Source: Microbacterium mangrovi
Lineage (GTDB): Bacteria; Actinomycetota; Actinomycetes; Actinomycetales; Microbacteriaceae
Assembly: GCF_000802305.1 (NCBI RefSeq)
Contig: NZ_JTDK01000006.1
Span: forward strand, 496,001 to 560,000
DNA: 64,000 nucleotides
Direction of reading: 5' to 3'
In this document: positions 43,621 to 51,945 of the stretch, one piece after another
Layout: every line of letters begins with the position of its first letter
How positions within the stretch are numbered: position 1 is the first letter of the stretch
Position numbers and translations under genes: made by a program
The notes under the pieces: generated by a model
What the model saw: the letters and a program-made list of their open reading frames with translations, nothing else
The model's database searches: none
Told to the model about the DNA's origin: nothing

Positions 43621-44046
43621 GTGCTCAAGGGCTTCAAAGAGTTCATCCTTCGCGGCAACGTCATCGACCTCGCGGTCGCCGTCGTCATCGGCGCAGCCTT
43701 CACCGCCATCGTCAACACCATCGTCAGCAGCATCATCAACCCGCTGATCGGCCTCGTCTTCAAGGCCAGCAGCCTCGACAAGGCGTTGATCTGGACGGTG
43801 CCCGCGATCGTTCCGCACACCGACCCGGCCCAGTTCAAATTCGGTGCCGTCCTTGGCGCCGTGATCACGTTCCTCGCGGTCGCGGTGGTCGTGTACTTCG
43901 TCTTCGTCCTGCCGATGAACCACATGCGCGAGCGTGCCGCCGCCCGTGCCGCGGCGGGGCTCCCCGACCCGGAGGTGCCGCCCACCGAGACCGAGCTGCT
44001 GATCGAGATCCGCGACCTCCTGGCCGCGCAGCAGCGCACCGAGTAG
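43621..44046 (+). CDS. mscL: Large-conductance mechanosensitive channel
   Basis: A 141-residue MscL protein that opens under membrane tension to release solutes in osmotic downshock. The N-terminal amphipathic KGFKEFILRGN leads into the first pore-lining helix (VIDLAVAVVIGAAFTAIV, residues 14-31). The second helix (GAVLGAVITFLAVAVVVYFVFV) follows a short periplasmic loop, and the C-terminal helix (TETELLIEIRDLLAAQ) forms the bundle. The GTG start has an AGGAGG site at 7 nt, so unlike many neighbours it has a leader. Confidence 0.96.
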   Translation: MLKGFKEFILRGNVIDLAVAVVIGAAFTAIVNTIVSSIINPLIGLVFKASSLDKALIWTVPAIVPHTDPAQFKFGAVLGAVITFLAVAVVVYFVFVLPMNHMRERAAARAAAGLPDPEVPPTETELLIEIRDLLAAQQRTE

Positions 44047-44076
44047 CGGCATCCGCGTCCGACGGGGCGTCCCTCC

Positions 44077-44271
44077 TCAGTAGTGGGGTGGGACGTCCCT
44101 CTTCATGCGCTCGTCGTTGGGTCCCGAATCGGACGAGGCGGATGCTTCGGCCCCGCGGTCTTCATCGGCCGGACGCGGCTCCCCCGTCGTGCCGGGCGCG
44201 GCCGTCAGCCGCGCGCGACGGGATCCGGCGACCTTCTCGACGTGCTGGCGCGGTGCCCGGTCAGGAGCCAT
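44077..44271 (-). CDS. Small hypothetical protein coupled to helicase-like gene
   Basis: A 64-residue basic then acidic protein beginning MAPDRAPRQHVEKVAGSRRA and ending NDERMKRDVPPHY. I do not recognise a domain; the middle is Pro/Glu/Asp-rich and probably disordered. Its ATG lies within the last codons of the helicase-like gene (11-nt overlap in another frame), suggesting translational coupling. The conserved-looking C-terminal DVPPHY is reminiscent of short uncharacterised actinobacterial proteins. Being short, it could still be a chance frame. Confidence 0.55.
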   Translation of the reverse strand: MAPDRAPRQHVEKVAGSRRARLTAAPGTTGEPRPADEDRGAEASASSDSGPNDERMKRDVPPHY

Positions 44272-47200
44272 CGCCGAAGTCCAGCGGCTGCGTCTCGGGG
44301 TCGACGACAGGCGCCTCCGGCGTGATGCCGAGCAGCGCCGCGACGCGGAGCGCGACCTGCGCCGGATCGCTGTACAGGTCGAACGCGTGGACGCGCACAT
44401 AGTGCCAGCCGAGGCGGCGCAGGATCTGGGGCCGCAGCCGCAGCGACTCGCGCAGCGACTCGCCCACGGTCTCGGGGTCGCTCTCGGCGACGACGGCCTT
44501 GCCGTCGTGCTGGGCGACCAGCGGCAGGAGTCCGCGATAGTTCACGTCGACCGAGACGCCGAGCCGGCGCAGCTCCCGGGCGAGCGCCCGGGTGAGCGGA
44601 TCGGCGAGGTCTTCGAGCCGCGCCTCGCGGGCACGGGCGGCGATTCCGCCGAGCACCGCCATGAGGGTGGCCGCGCCGTACTCCAGGCGCCCCTCGTCGA
44701 ACGCGGACGGGCGGATCGACGACACAATGACCATGGAACGACGCGCCCGGGTCATCCCGACCGTCAGCAGGCGTTCGCCGTCGGGGCTGGACAGGTCGCC
44801 GAAGTCGGTGAGCACCCGGCCGTGGCGGGTGAGGCCGAAGCCGAGAGAGAAGATGACGCGGTCGCGGCTTTCGGCGACGGCGTCTTCGAGGGTGAGGACG
44901 GCGAACGGCTCGGCCGTGTCGCGCCCCACGAAATCCGCGACGTCGGATCGTCCGGCGAAGGCCGTGCCCACCGCGGCGCGCACGCGCTCGGCGTGCTTGC
45001 GGCTGGCGGTCACCACCATCAGAGACTCGCGGCCGCGGTTGAGCGCGTGCTCCACGACGAGCGTGACGACGCGGGCCACCTCGGCATCCGGGCTCTCCAC
45101 GGCGCCGGTCTCCGGGTCGGGCACGCCCGTCCCGCCCTCGACGTAGTCGACGCCGAGGCTGCCGCGGCCGAGGTAGGAGCCCGCCCAGGGCAGCGAGACG
45201 ATCTCGCCGCCGTAGAACGCGTCGTTGACGAGTTCGGCGAGGTCCTCTCCGCCCGCGCGGTAGCTGCGGGTGAGGGTCTCGACCGGCACCAGCTCGGCGA
45301 GGCGCTCGAAGACGCTCACCTCGTCGAAGGGCTCCGTGTCGTCGGCGTCCGCCGGGACGCGCGGCGCGGGGCCGGAGGCGACCTGGAACGGCGTGGGCTT
45401 CTGCGTGACCGGATCGCCGAAGACGACCACCTGTCGCGCGCGGCGAAGCGCGGGCGCCGCCTCGGCGAGCGAGACCGCCGCGGCATCCGCGATGATCACC
45501 ACGTCGAACTCGAGCGACTCCGGGATGAGGGGCACGTCGTAGGGGGATGCGATCCACGCCGGAGCGAGCGTGCGCACCAGGTTCGGCGCCACGCTGACGA
45601 CGGCCCGCGCACTCACGGAGCCGGACGTCAGCGCCCGCTTCAGGCGGTCGGCCTCGCGCTCGTTGTCGACGATGCCGATGCGCCACTGCGTCGCCAGCCG
45701 GGCCGCCAGCAGGGGTCCGGATGCCGCGGCATGCGCCTCGTCGACGAGACGGAAGTCGCGTTCCAGCCGGTCGACGACCGACGTGTTCGCCCCGAGCAGC
45801 GCCTTGTCGGTGCGCAGCAGATGATCGAGCGCCGACTGCCACCAGGCGAACTCGAGTTCCTGCCGCACGTCGGATTCGGGAACGTGCCGCACGGAGAGTT
45901 CGAGCAGGAGCGGCTCGAGCCCCATGGCGGCCAGCTCGGCCCGCAGCGCCGCGCGCTCGACGAGGTTCTCGAAGTAGGCGGAGTCGGCCGCCAGCCCTGC
46001 GAGAGTGCGCACGAGATCCTGGACCGGGAGCGTCGCGAGGGTGCGCGGGCGGCTCAGGATGCCGTCGAGCTCGGACAGCTGGGCATCCACCCGCTGCCAC
46101 GCCACGTGCACGTCCGCCATGCCGGTGGGCACCTCCGGCGCGACGCCGGCCAGGGCGTGCTCGGCCCATTGGGCCCGCTGCAGATCGATGCGGACGAGCG
46201 CCTCGTGCATGTCGGCCACGTGCACCCCGGGGCGCACGTACTCGCGCGCCAGGCGCTTCAGCCGGCGGCGATCGCGCCCGGACATCGCGGGCGCGTCCCG
46301 CCGCGAGCCGTGCGCCTTGATGAGGTCGTCCAGCGGTCGCTCGAAGGCGACCGGAAGGAATTTGTCCAGCGAATCGCGGATGCCCTGCAGCATCCGCAGG
46401 TACACCCCGAGTTCGTCGATGCTGCGGAAGGGCCGCAGGCGTGTCTGAGCGATGAGCTCGTAGCCGCGCTCGAGCAGCGCCGGCACGTCGTGATGGTGGA
46501 GCTTTCCGGCCAGGCCGTGGGCGCTGCGGGCCTGTTCGGTCGAATCGAACGACACGCCGTACCACGCGGAATCGTCCGGACCGAACCGGAACTCCCCGAG
46601 CCGGGCCGCCGCAGCGAGTTTGTCGGCCGCGGCATCCCTCGCACCCGAGAGCCGGCGCAGCGTCTCGGCGTCGAAACGCGTGCGCGTGGGCGGCACGTCG
46701 CCCGAGGCGGTGAGTTCGGCCAGTCGGCGCACCACGTCGAGCGCCGAGACGCCGAGCGTCCGGCCGGGTTCTGCCAGCGCGCCCCGGTAGTCGCGCAGCA
46801 CGGCCCGCAGACGCACCAGCGCTTCGTCGATCTCGGCGACCTTGGGCTGCTCGGCCTTCTCGTTGCGACCGATCGCGCGGATGAAGTCGCGCCGGACGTG
46901 TCCGGGCGAGATCGCCAGACCGTCCAGGCCCACGCCCGCCAGCCGGTGACGGATGCCGTCGAGCGTCGCCCGACGGGCGCTCACGACCAGGACCCGCTTG
47001 TCGTCGGAGATCAGCGCGCCGAGCGCATTGATGACGGTCTGCGTGCCGCCGGTGCCCGGCGGGGTGTGCACGGCGATCGACTGGCCGTCGACGATGCGTG
47101 CGAGCACCGCCTCCTGCTCGGCGTCGGCGTCCAGCAGCAGGTTGTCCGAGGCCGGCGTCCGCTCGTCGGGTCCGGGGGCGGCGGGCGCGGGACGCCGCAG

Positions 47201-47968
47201 CGACAGGTGCTCGCGGTCGTCGACGTGCCCGGCCAGGGCGTTGAGGATGGGGTGGTCGAGGTCCTGGAGGTCGCGGCGCATGGTCGCGCCGACGTCCGCG
47301 AAGGTTCCCACGATCAGGCGCGGCACCACGGTGAACCCGGGGATGTGCCCGGCGAGGGCACGCAGGTAGTCGATGACCGGCTGCGGCTTGAACACGCGCC
47401 CGTCGTACGCGAGCGCGGCGATGCGCTGCCCGTCGAGCTCGACGCCGTGATGGAGCGCCAGGATGCGGACGAGCTCGGGGTTGACGGTGAACGCGCCGTT
47501 GAGCTTGACCTCGAAGTCGCGGTGGTGGCGGCGGATCGCCGTCGGCCGGAGCAGCACCGGCGCGGTGAACGTCTCGGTCTCTTCGGGCCAGGATGCCAGC
47601 CCGACGCCCAGGCGGACCGCCTCCAGTCCGCGCGCTGTCCGCAGCTCCACGTTCTTCGCGGTCAAGCGCTCCGCGGCCAGTCGTGCCGTGCGCAGCGCCA
47701 CTTCGTCGCGAAAGAGATTGGAAAGCAGCGTCGAACGGCCGGTGAGAAGCTGAGGCAGGCTCCCCGGGTGCGCTTTCGTGATCTCGATTCCGGAATCCGC
47801 GGAATCGACGAAATGCAGCAGAGTGGATGCCCCTCCGAGTTCGCTCGCCTGTTCGCGAATTCGCACCCGCTCGGCCTCCGCGACGTGCACCACCGTCACC
47901 CCCGGCTCGGCGACGCCGAGGGCGTCAGGGGTCACGTCGGGCAGGTCGTCTTCGCCGCCCGCCACGAC
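44261..47968 (-). CDS. Degenerate SF1 helicase-like protein with C-terminal nuclease-like domain
   Basis: A 1235-residue protein. Residues 290-1080 have the layout of a UPF1-like superfamily 1 helicase. The Walker A site reads PPGTGGTQT, with Gly308 in place of the essential lysine. The DEAQ box is replaced by IIADAAAVS (near residue 825). Motif III (VFGDPVTQKP), the LTRSYRAGGE segment and motif VI (VGMTRARRS) survive. The C-terminal region (about 1120-1195: VDVNYRGLLPLVA, then LRRLGWHYVRVHAFDLYSDP) resembles the REase_MTES_1575 endonuclease fold, a Pfam family named after a Microbacterium testaceum gene. I chose the GTG at 47968 because AAGGA lies 6 nt upstream. It is divergent from an Ogt-like gene. 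Confidence 0.82.
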   Translation of the reverse strand, partial: VVAGGEDDLPDVTPDALGVAEPGVTVVHVAEAERVRIREQASELGGASTLLHFVDSADSGIEITKAHPGSLPQLLTGRSTLLSNLFRDEVALRTARLAAERLTAKNVELRTARGLEAVRLGVGLASWPEETETFTAPVLLRPTAIRRHHRDFEVKLNGAFTVNPELVRILALHHGVELDGQRIAALAYDGRVFKPQPVIDYLRALAGHIPGFTVVPRLIVGTFADVGATMRRDLQDLDHPILNALAGHVDDREHLSLRRPAPAAPGPDERTPASDNLLLDADAEQEAVLARIVDGQSIAVHTPPGTGGTQTVINALGALISDDKRVLVVSARRATLDGIRHRLAGVGLDGLAISPGHVRRDFIRAIGRNEKAEQPKVAEIDEALVRLRAVLRDYRGALAEPGRTLGVSALDVVRRLAELTASGDVPPTRTRFDAETLRRLSGARDAAADKLAAAARLGEFRFGPDDSAWYGVSFDSTEQARSAHGLAGKLHHHDVPALLERGYELIAQTRLRPFRSIDELGVYLRMLQGIRDSLDKFLPVAFERPLDDLIKAHGSRRDAPAMSGRDRRRLKRLAREYVRPGVHVADMHEALVRIDLQRAQWAEHALAGVAPEVPTGMADVHVAWQRVDAQLSELDGILSRPRTLATLPVQDLVRTLAGLAADSAYFENLVERAALRAELAAMGLEPLLLELSVRHVPESDVRQELEFAWWQSALDHLLRTDKALLGANTSVVDRLERDFRLVDEAHAAASGPLLAARLATQWRIGIVDNEREADRLKRALTSGSVSARAVVSVAPNLVRTLAPAWIASPYDVPLIPESLEFDVVIIADAAAVSLAEAAPALRRARQVVVFGDPVTQKPTPFQVASGPAPRVPADADDTEPFDEVSVFERLAELVPVETLTRSYRAGGEDLAELVNDAFYGGEIVSLPWAGSYLGRGSLGVDYVEGGTGVPDPETGAVESPDAEVARVVTLVVEHALNRGRESLMVVTASRKHAERVRAAVGTAFAGRSDVADFVGRDTAEPFAVLTLEDAVAESRDRVIFSLGFGLTRHGRVLTDFGDLSSPDGERLLTVGMTRARRSMVIVSSIRPSAFDEGRLEYGAATLMAVLGGIAARAREARLEDLADPLTRALARELRRLGVSVDVNYRGLLPLVAQHDGKAVVAESDPETVGESLRESLRLRPQILRRLGWHYVRVHAFDLYSDPAQVALRVAALLGITPEAPVVDPETQPLDFGDGS

Positions 47969-48171
47969 GTTTCCTTCTGCTCGCCACACACGGTCCAGCC
48001 TAAGCGGCCGCACCTGGGACCGGCGGTATTCCTTCTCCGTGTGGCGCAGATCAATGGGACACGCACCGCATCTTCGTCCACAGGCGTGCGATTTCACGGC
48101 CTCGGGCGCATCTGTCCACAGTTGCCGATGGTCGCGCCCGTGCACCGCCGCACGCCCGCCAGGATGGACCC

Positions 48172-48687
48172 ATGAAACGCGCCGCATTCGCCATCCATCC
48201 GACCCCGGTCGGTGACGCCCTGCTGATCTTCTCCGACGCGGGCCTCGCGGCCCTCGACATCATCGACGACGGAGACGACGTCACCGCGCTCCTGCTCGGG
48301 GCGGAGAATCGCCTCGGCATGCCCGTCGAGCACGACGAACAGGCGGCCGCGGCGGTCACCACCCAGCTCGACGAGTACTTCGCGGGCGAACGACGCGACT
48401 TCGACGCGCTCCTCGATCTGACCGGCACCACCGAGTTCGGCACGCGGACCCTCGAGCAGATCACCCGCATCCCCTACGGTCAGACGGCATCGTACGGCGA
48501 GATCGCCATGCGCGCGGGCAAGCCGCGCGCGGCCCGCGCTGTCGGTTCCATCTGCGCAACCACGCCGATCTCGATCGTGGTCCCGGTGCATCGAGTCGTA
48601 CGTTCCGACGGCTCCGTGGGCCAATACGGCCGGCATCCCGAGGCGAAGGCATTCCTCCTCGACCTCGAACGCGAATCCACCGATTAG
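48172..48687 (+). CDS. Ogt/MGMT-like protein lacking the catalytic cysteine
   Basis: A 171-residue protein with the full two-domain layout of methylated-DNA-protein-cysteine methyltransferase: an N-terminal RNase H-like domain (residues 1-85) and a C-terminal DNA-binding domain with YGQTASYGEIA and the arginine finger RAVG. The active-site motif PCHRV is PVHRV, with Val139 (codon 48586-48588) instead of the alkyl-accepting cysteine. The asparagine-hinge region is also altered (ICATTP). It cannot work as a suicide methyltransferase and is better read as an alkyltransferase-like damage-recognition protein, though those usually carry Trp or Ala and lack the N-terminal domain. Confidence 0.85.
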   Translation: MKRAAFAIHPTPVGDALLIFSDAGLAALDIIDDGDDVTALLLGAENRLGMPVEHDEQAAAAVTTQLDEYFAGERRDFDALLDLTGTTEFGTRTLEQITRIPYGQTASYGEIAMRAGKPRAARAVGSICATTPISIVVPVHRVVRSDGSVGQYGRHPEAKAFLLDLERESTD

Positions 48688-48820
48688 TCGAAATTGTCGA
48701 TGACCCGAAAGCAGCGAATCGTCGAAATCCGCTGCAATGACTTTGCCGATCGACACACGTTCACAATGGATTCACGGAAAGACATCGGCGTGCGCGTCGT
48801 CGTCGAGGCGCGCCATTCGA

Positions 48821-48826
48821 TATCGT
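48821..48826 (+). promoter_or_regulatory. -10 element for leaderless lsr2
   Basis: TATCGT lies 7 nt upstream of the ATG at 48834, in an A+T-richer segment than its surroundings. Confidence 0.5.
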
Positions 48827-48833
48827 CTATCGC

Positions 48834-49187
48834 ATGGCCAAGAAAATCATCCACCAGCTGGTCGACGACCTCGACGGAACCGTCCTTGAACCCGGAGCAG
48901 GCGAGACCGTTCTGTTCTCCCTCGACGGCCGCGCATACGAGATCGATCTGACCGATGCGAACGCCGCCGCCCTGCGCGACGCATTCGCCGCGTACATCGC
49001 CGCGGGGCGCAGCGTGGGCCGGGAAGCCGCAGGCACGCGCGCCGCTGCGCCGCGTCGTCGCTCGGCGCGCAGCAACGCCTCCGAGAATGCGGCGGTGCGT
49101 TCCTGGGCGAACGAGAACGGCTTCACCGTTTCGGAGCGCGGACGCATTCCGGCATCCGTGCAGCAGGCATACGAGGCAGCCCACTGA
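48834..49187 (+). CDS. lsr2: Lsr2 nucleoid-associated protein
   Basis: A 117-residue histone-like xenogeneic silencer that bridges A+T-rich DNA. The N-terminal dimerisation domain (AKKIIHQLVDDLDGT to IDLTDANAAALRDAFAAYI, residues 2-58) is followed by a basic linker and a C-terminal DNA-binding domain (VRSWANENGFTVSERGRIPASVQQAYEAA) that contains the RGR minor-groove hook. It is intact. A strong terminator follows. Confidence 0.96.
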   Translation: MAKKIIHQLVDDLDGTVLEPGAGETVLFSLDGRAYEIDLTDANAAALRDAFAAYIAAGRSVGREAAGTRAAAPRRRSARSNASENAAVRSWANENGFTVSERGRIPASVQQAYEAAH

Positions 49188-49202
49188 CGACTCGACGCAA
49201 AA

Positions 49203-49243
49203 GCGTTCGGCCCCGCTCCACCGAGCGGGGCCGAACGCGTTTC
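49203..49243. terminator. Bidirectional terminator between lsr2 and DHA2 exporter
   Basis: Perfect 15-bp arms, GCGTTCGGCCCCGCT (49203-49217) and AGCGGGGCCGAACGC (49224-49238), enclose a 6-nt loop. GTTTCC follows on the plus strand and TTTTG on the minus strand, so it serves both convergent genes. Confidence 0.88.
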
Positions 49244-49251
49244 CGGGCAGG

Positions 49252-51879
49252 TCAGCGCTTCTGCTTCTTCTGCTTCTTCTGTTCCTTCTGCATGGCCTCG
49301 AGCGCCTCGCGCGCCTCGCGACGGGTCATGAGGCGCACCTGACCGTCGGAACCGATCACCTCGAGGGGTCCGGTCTCCACCTTGGACGGATCAGCGGTCG
49401 ACGGCGCCGGCTTGAGCGTCGGCTCCTCGGGCGCCGGAACGGGGTCTGCGGACTGCGCGGGCTCACCGGCGGACTCCCCCGCATCGTCGGGTACGTCGGG
49501 CCCCTCGGCCGCGGCAACCGGTTCGGCCGGTCCGTGCTCGCCCGCTGCCGCCGTCTCGGCCGCCGCGATCACCGCTGTCTCGTCCGCCGGAACCGCAGCC
49601 TCCTCCACCGGAGCCGCCGGCTTCGCGGGCGGGGCTTCCTCGGCGGGTGACGCCTCAGGCTCCGCCACCATCGCGTTCTCCTCGGTCGCGGCTTCTTCCG
49701 CCTCCGGCTCGGCGTCGAGGTCGTCCTCTCGTTCGGCGAGAGCCGTCGCGGTGCCGAGGGTGACGACTGCCGGCTGGGCGCCGGACGCGTCAACGTCCGC
49801 CGCCTGGGGAACGCGCACGGGAGACGTCATCGGTTCGACGAGGCCGCCCATCGTGTCGGCGGCCTGCTTCGCCGCGATCGCGGCATCCTCGTCGGCAGCC
49901 TGTTGCAGTGCGGACTTCTGCCGCAGCGGCGGCGTCTTGAAGAAGAGCGCGAGGATGAACGCGATCACCATCACGAACAGGCCCACCCAGTAGACCGTGA
50001 CCATCGACATCGTGAACGCCTGCAGCACCGGCTTGCTCAAGCGCGGGTCGGCTCCGTTCAGGAACGACGTGTCATCCATCGCGCTCGAGCTAAACGAGGT
50101 GGAGTTGCCGCCCTTCGAGAACTGCGACTTCATCTTGGGGACGATCGAGGCGACGAACGCCGTGCGGTCCTCCTGCTTCGAGAGGTCGAGGGTGACCGTG
50201 CCGTCGGACGCGACCTTCGACCCGGGGATGTTCTTCTCGATGGCCTGGGTGACGGCATCCGTCGCCTGCTGGACCGCCTGCTGCTCGGCCTGCTGCTGCT
50301 GGTCGGCCGGGATCTGGCCGGCCTTCACCTGCGCGTCGACGGCATCCTTCGCCTTCTGCTGCGCGGCCGCCATCGTCGCATTCGCGGAATCGGTGACCTG
50401 CTTGGTGACCTTGGTCGTGATCGGAGTGTAGATCTGCTCCATGATCGCCGCGTTGGCCGGGTCGGTCGCGACGGCGGGATCGAACGCCGCCTCGAGCGCG
50501 TGGGTGAGCGTGTCGGTGTCGGCGAAAGTCGTCTTGATGTTCGCCGGGATGACGGTGAACATCAGCGACAGCAGCACCGCGGTGCCGAGCGTTCCGCCGA
50601 TCTGACGGAAGAAGGTCGACGCGCTCGTGGCCACACCCATGTCGCGGGGCTCCACGGAGTTCTGGCTGGCGATGGTGAGCGTCTGCATCAGCTGGCCGAG
50701 GCCGAGGCCGAGCAGCAGCATCGCGCCGGCGATGAACCAGTATCCCGTGTTGTACTGCAGATGCGTGAGCCAGAAGTAGCCGCCCGCCAGGAACGCCGTG
50801 CCGAGCACCGGGAAGACGCGGTATCGGCCGCTGCGGGAGATGATCTGACCGCTCCCGATCGAGGCGATCATCATGCCGAGGATCATCGGGAAAAGCTGGA
50901 AGCCGCTCTCGGTCGGTGACGAACCGAGGACGATCTGCAGGTACAGCGGCAGGGTCATCATCGCGCCGAACATGCCGAAGCCGACGAGGACGCCGATGAC
51001 GGTCGCCATGGAGAATGTGGGAGACCGGAAGAGCTTCAGCGGGATGAGCGCGTCGTCCTTCATCAGCGTCTCGGCGATGACGAAGGCGATGATGCCGAGC
51101 CCGCCGATGACGTAGCAGGCGATCGCGATCGGCGAGTCCCAGCCCCAGACGCGGCCCTGCTCGGCGACCAGCAGCAGCGGCACGAGCGCGATGATGACGG
51201 TCGTGGCCCCCCACCAGTCGATACGCACCGAGTGGCGGGAATGTCGCGGCACGTGCAGGAACATCAGGACGATGATCAGCGCGAGGATGCCGATGGGCAC
51301 GTTGATGAGGAACACCCAGCGCCAGCCGGCGATGCCCAGGATCGTCTCGGCGCCGGCGAACAGGCCGCCCACGAGCGGGCCGATGACGCTGGAGACGCCG
51401 AACACGGCGAGGAAGTAGCCCTGGTATTTCGCCCGCTCACGTGGCGCGAGGATGTCGCCCATGATCGCGAGCGGCATGGACATGAGGCCGCCGGCGCCGA
51501 GGCCCTGCACCGCGCGGAAGAACGCGAGCTGCGTCATGGACTGCGAGAACGACGCGAGGATCGAGCCGATCACGAAGATGACGATCGCGATGATGAACAG
51601 CGGCCGCCGCCCGAAGATGTCGGACAGCTTGCCGTAGATCGGGGTCGCGATCGTCGAGACGATGAGGTAGGCCGTGGTGACCCACGCCTGCTGGCTCAGG
51701 CCGTGCAGATCGTCGCCGATGGTGCGGATCGCGGTGCCGACGATCGTCTGGTCCAGCGCCGACAGGAACATGCCGGCCATGAGACCGAAGATCACGAAGA
51801 GGATCTGACGGTGGGTCATCACCGGATCCGCAATCCGATGCGAACCAGTCCGTGGCTTCTTCACTGCAGTATCTGACAT
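49252..51879 (-). CDS. MDR-type MFS transporter (DHA2) with long C-terminal extension
   Basis: An 875-residue drug:proton antiporter of the 14-helix DHA2 (EmrB/QacA) group. Motif SALDQTIVGTAI lies at residues 40-51, GKLSDIFGRRPL gives motif A, and LGAGGLMSMPLAI gives motif B-like helix 4. An unusually long extracytoplasmic loop (about residues 450-620, Gln/Ala-rich and helical) precedes the last helix. A cytoplasmic tail of about 210 residues, rich in A, E and P, follows and ends in a charged QVRLMTRREAREALEAMQ module and a poly-KKQ end. Ordinary members are 450-550 residues. GAGGA precedes the ATG. The substrate is unknown. Confidence 0.88.
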   Translation of the reverse strand: MSDTAVKKPRTGSHRIADPVMTHRQILFVIFGLMAGMFLSALDQTIVGTAIRTIGDDLHGLSQQAWVTTAYLIVSTIATPIYGKLSDIFGRRPLFIIAIVIFVIGSILASFSQSMTQLAFFRAVQGLGAGGLMSMPLAIMGDILAPRERAKYQGYFLAVFGVSSVIGPLVGGLFAGAETILGIAGWRWVFLINVPIGILALIIVLMFLHVPRHSRHSVRIDWWGATTVIIALVPLLLVAEQGRVWGWDSPIAIACYVIGGLGIIAFVIAETLMKDDALIPLKLFRSPTFSMATVIGVLVGFGMFGAMMTLPLYLQIVLGSSPTESGFQLFPMILGMMIASIGSGQIISRSGRYRVFPVLGTAFLAGGYFWLTHLQYNTGYWFIAGAMLLLGLGLGQLMQTLTIASQNSVEPRDMGVATSASTFFRQIGGTLGTAVLLSLMFTVIPANIKTTFADTDTLTHALEAAFDPAVATDPANAAIMEQIYTPITTKVTKQVTDSANATMAAAQQKAKDAVDAQVKAGQIPADQQQQAEQQAVQQATDAVTQAIEKNIPGSKVASDGTVTLDLSKQEDRTAFVASIVPKMKSQFSKGGNSTSFSSSAMDDTSFLNGADPRLSKPVLQAFTMSMVTVYWVGLFVMVIAFILALFFKTPPLRQKSALQQAADEDAAIAAKQAADTMGGLVEPMTSPVRVPQAADVDASGAQPAVVTLGTATALAEREDDLDAEPEAEEAATEENAMVAEPEASPAEEAPPAKPAAPVEEAAVPADETAVIAAAETAAAGEHGPAEPVAAAEGPDVPDDAGESAGEPAQSADPVPAPEEPTLKPAPSTADPSKVETGPLEVIGSDGQVRLMTRREAREALEAMQKEQKKQKKQKR

Positions 51880-51945
51880 GGGTCCTCGCGAGTCGGGGTC
51901 CGTGGGCGGCGGTGAAACCAGGTCTCAGGCCACGAACGTTCAATC

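Noticed and set aside
44105..48175. A 1356-codon open frame on the plus strand
   Set aside because: It lies exactly antisense to the helicase-like gene, whose motifs are clear, and has the composition of a shadow frame.
48172..48687. Frameshift or sequencing error as cause of the missing Cys in the Ogt-like gene
   Set aside because: The frame continues unbroken through the conserved sequence on both sides and a Cys codon would need two or more base changes; an assembly error cannot be wholly excluded.
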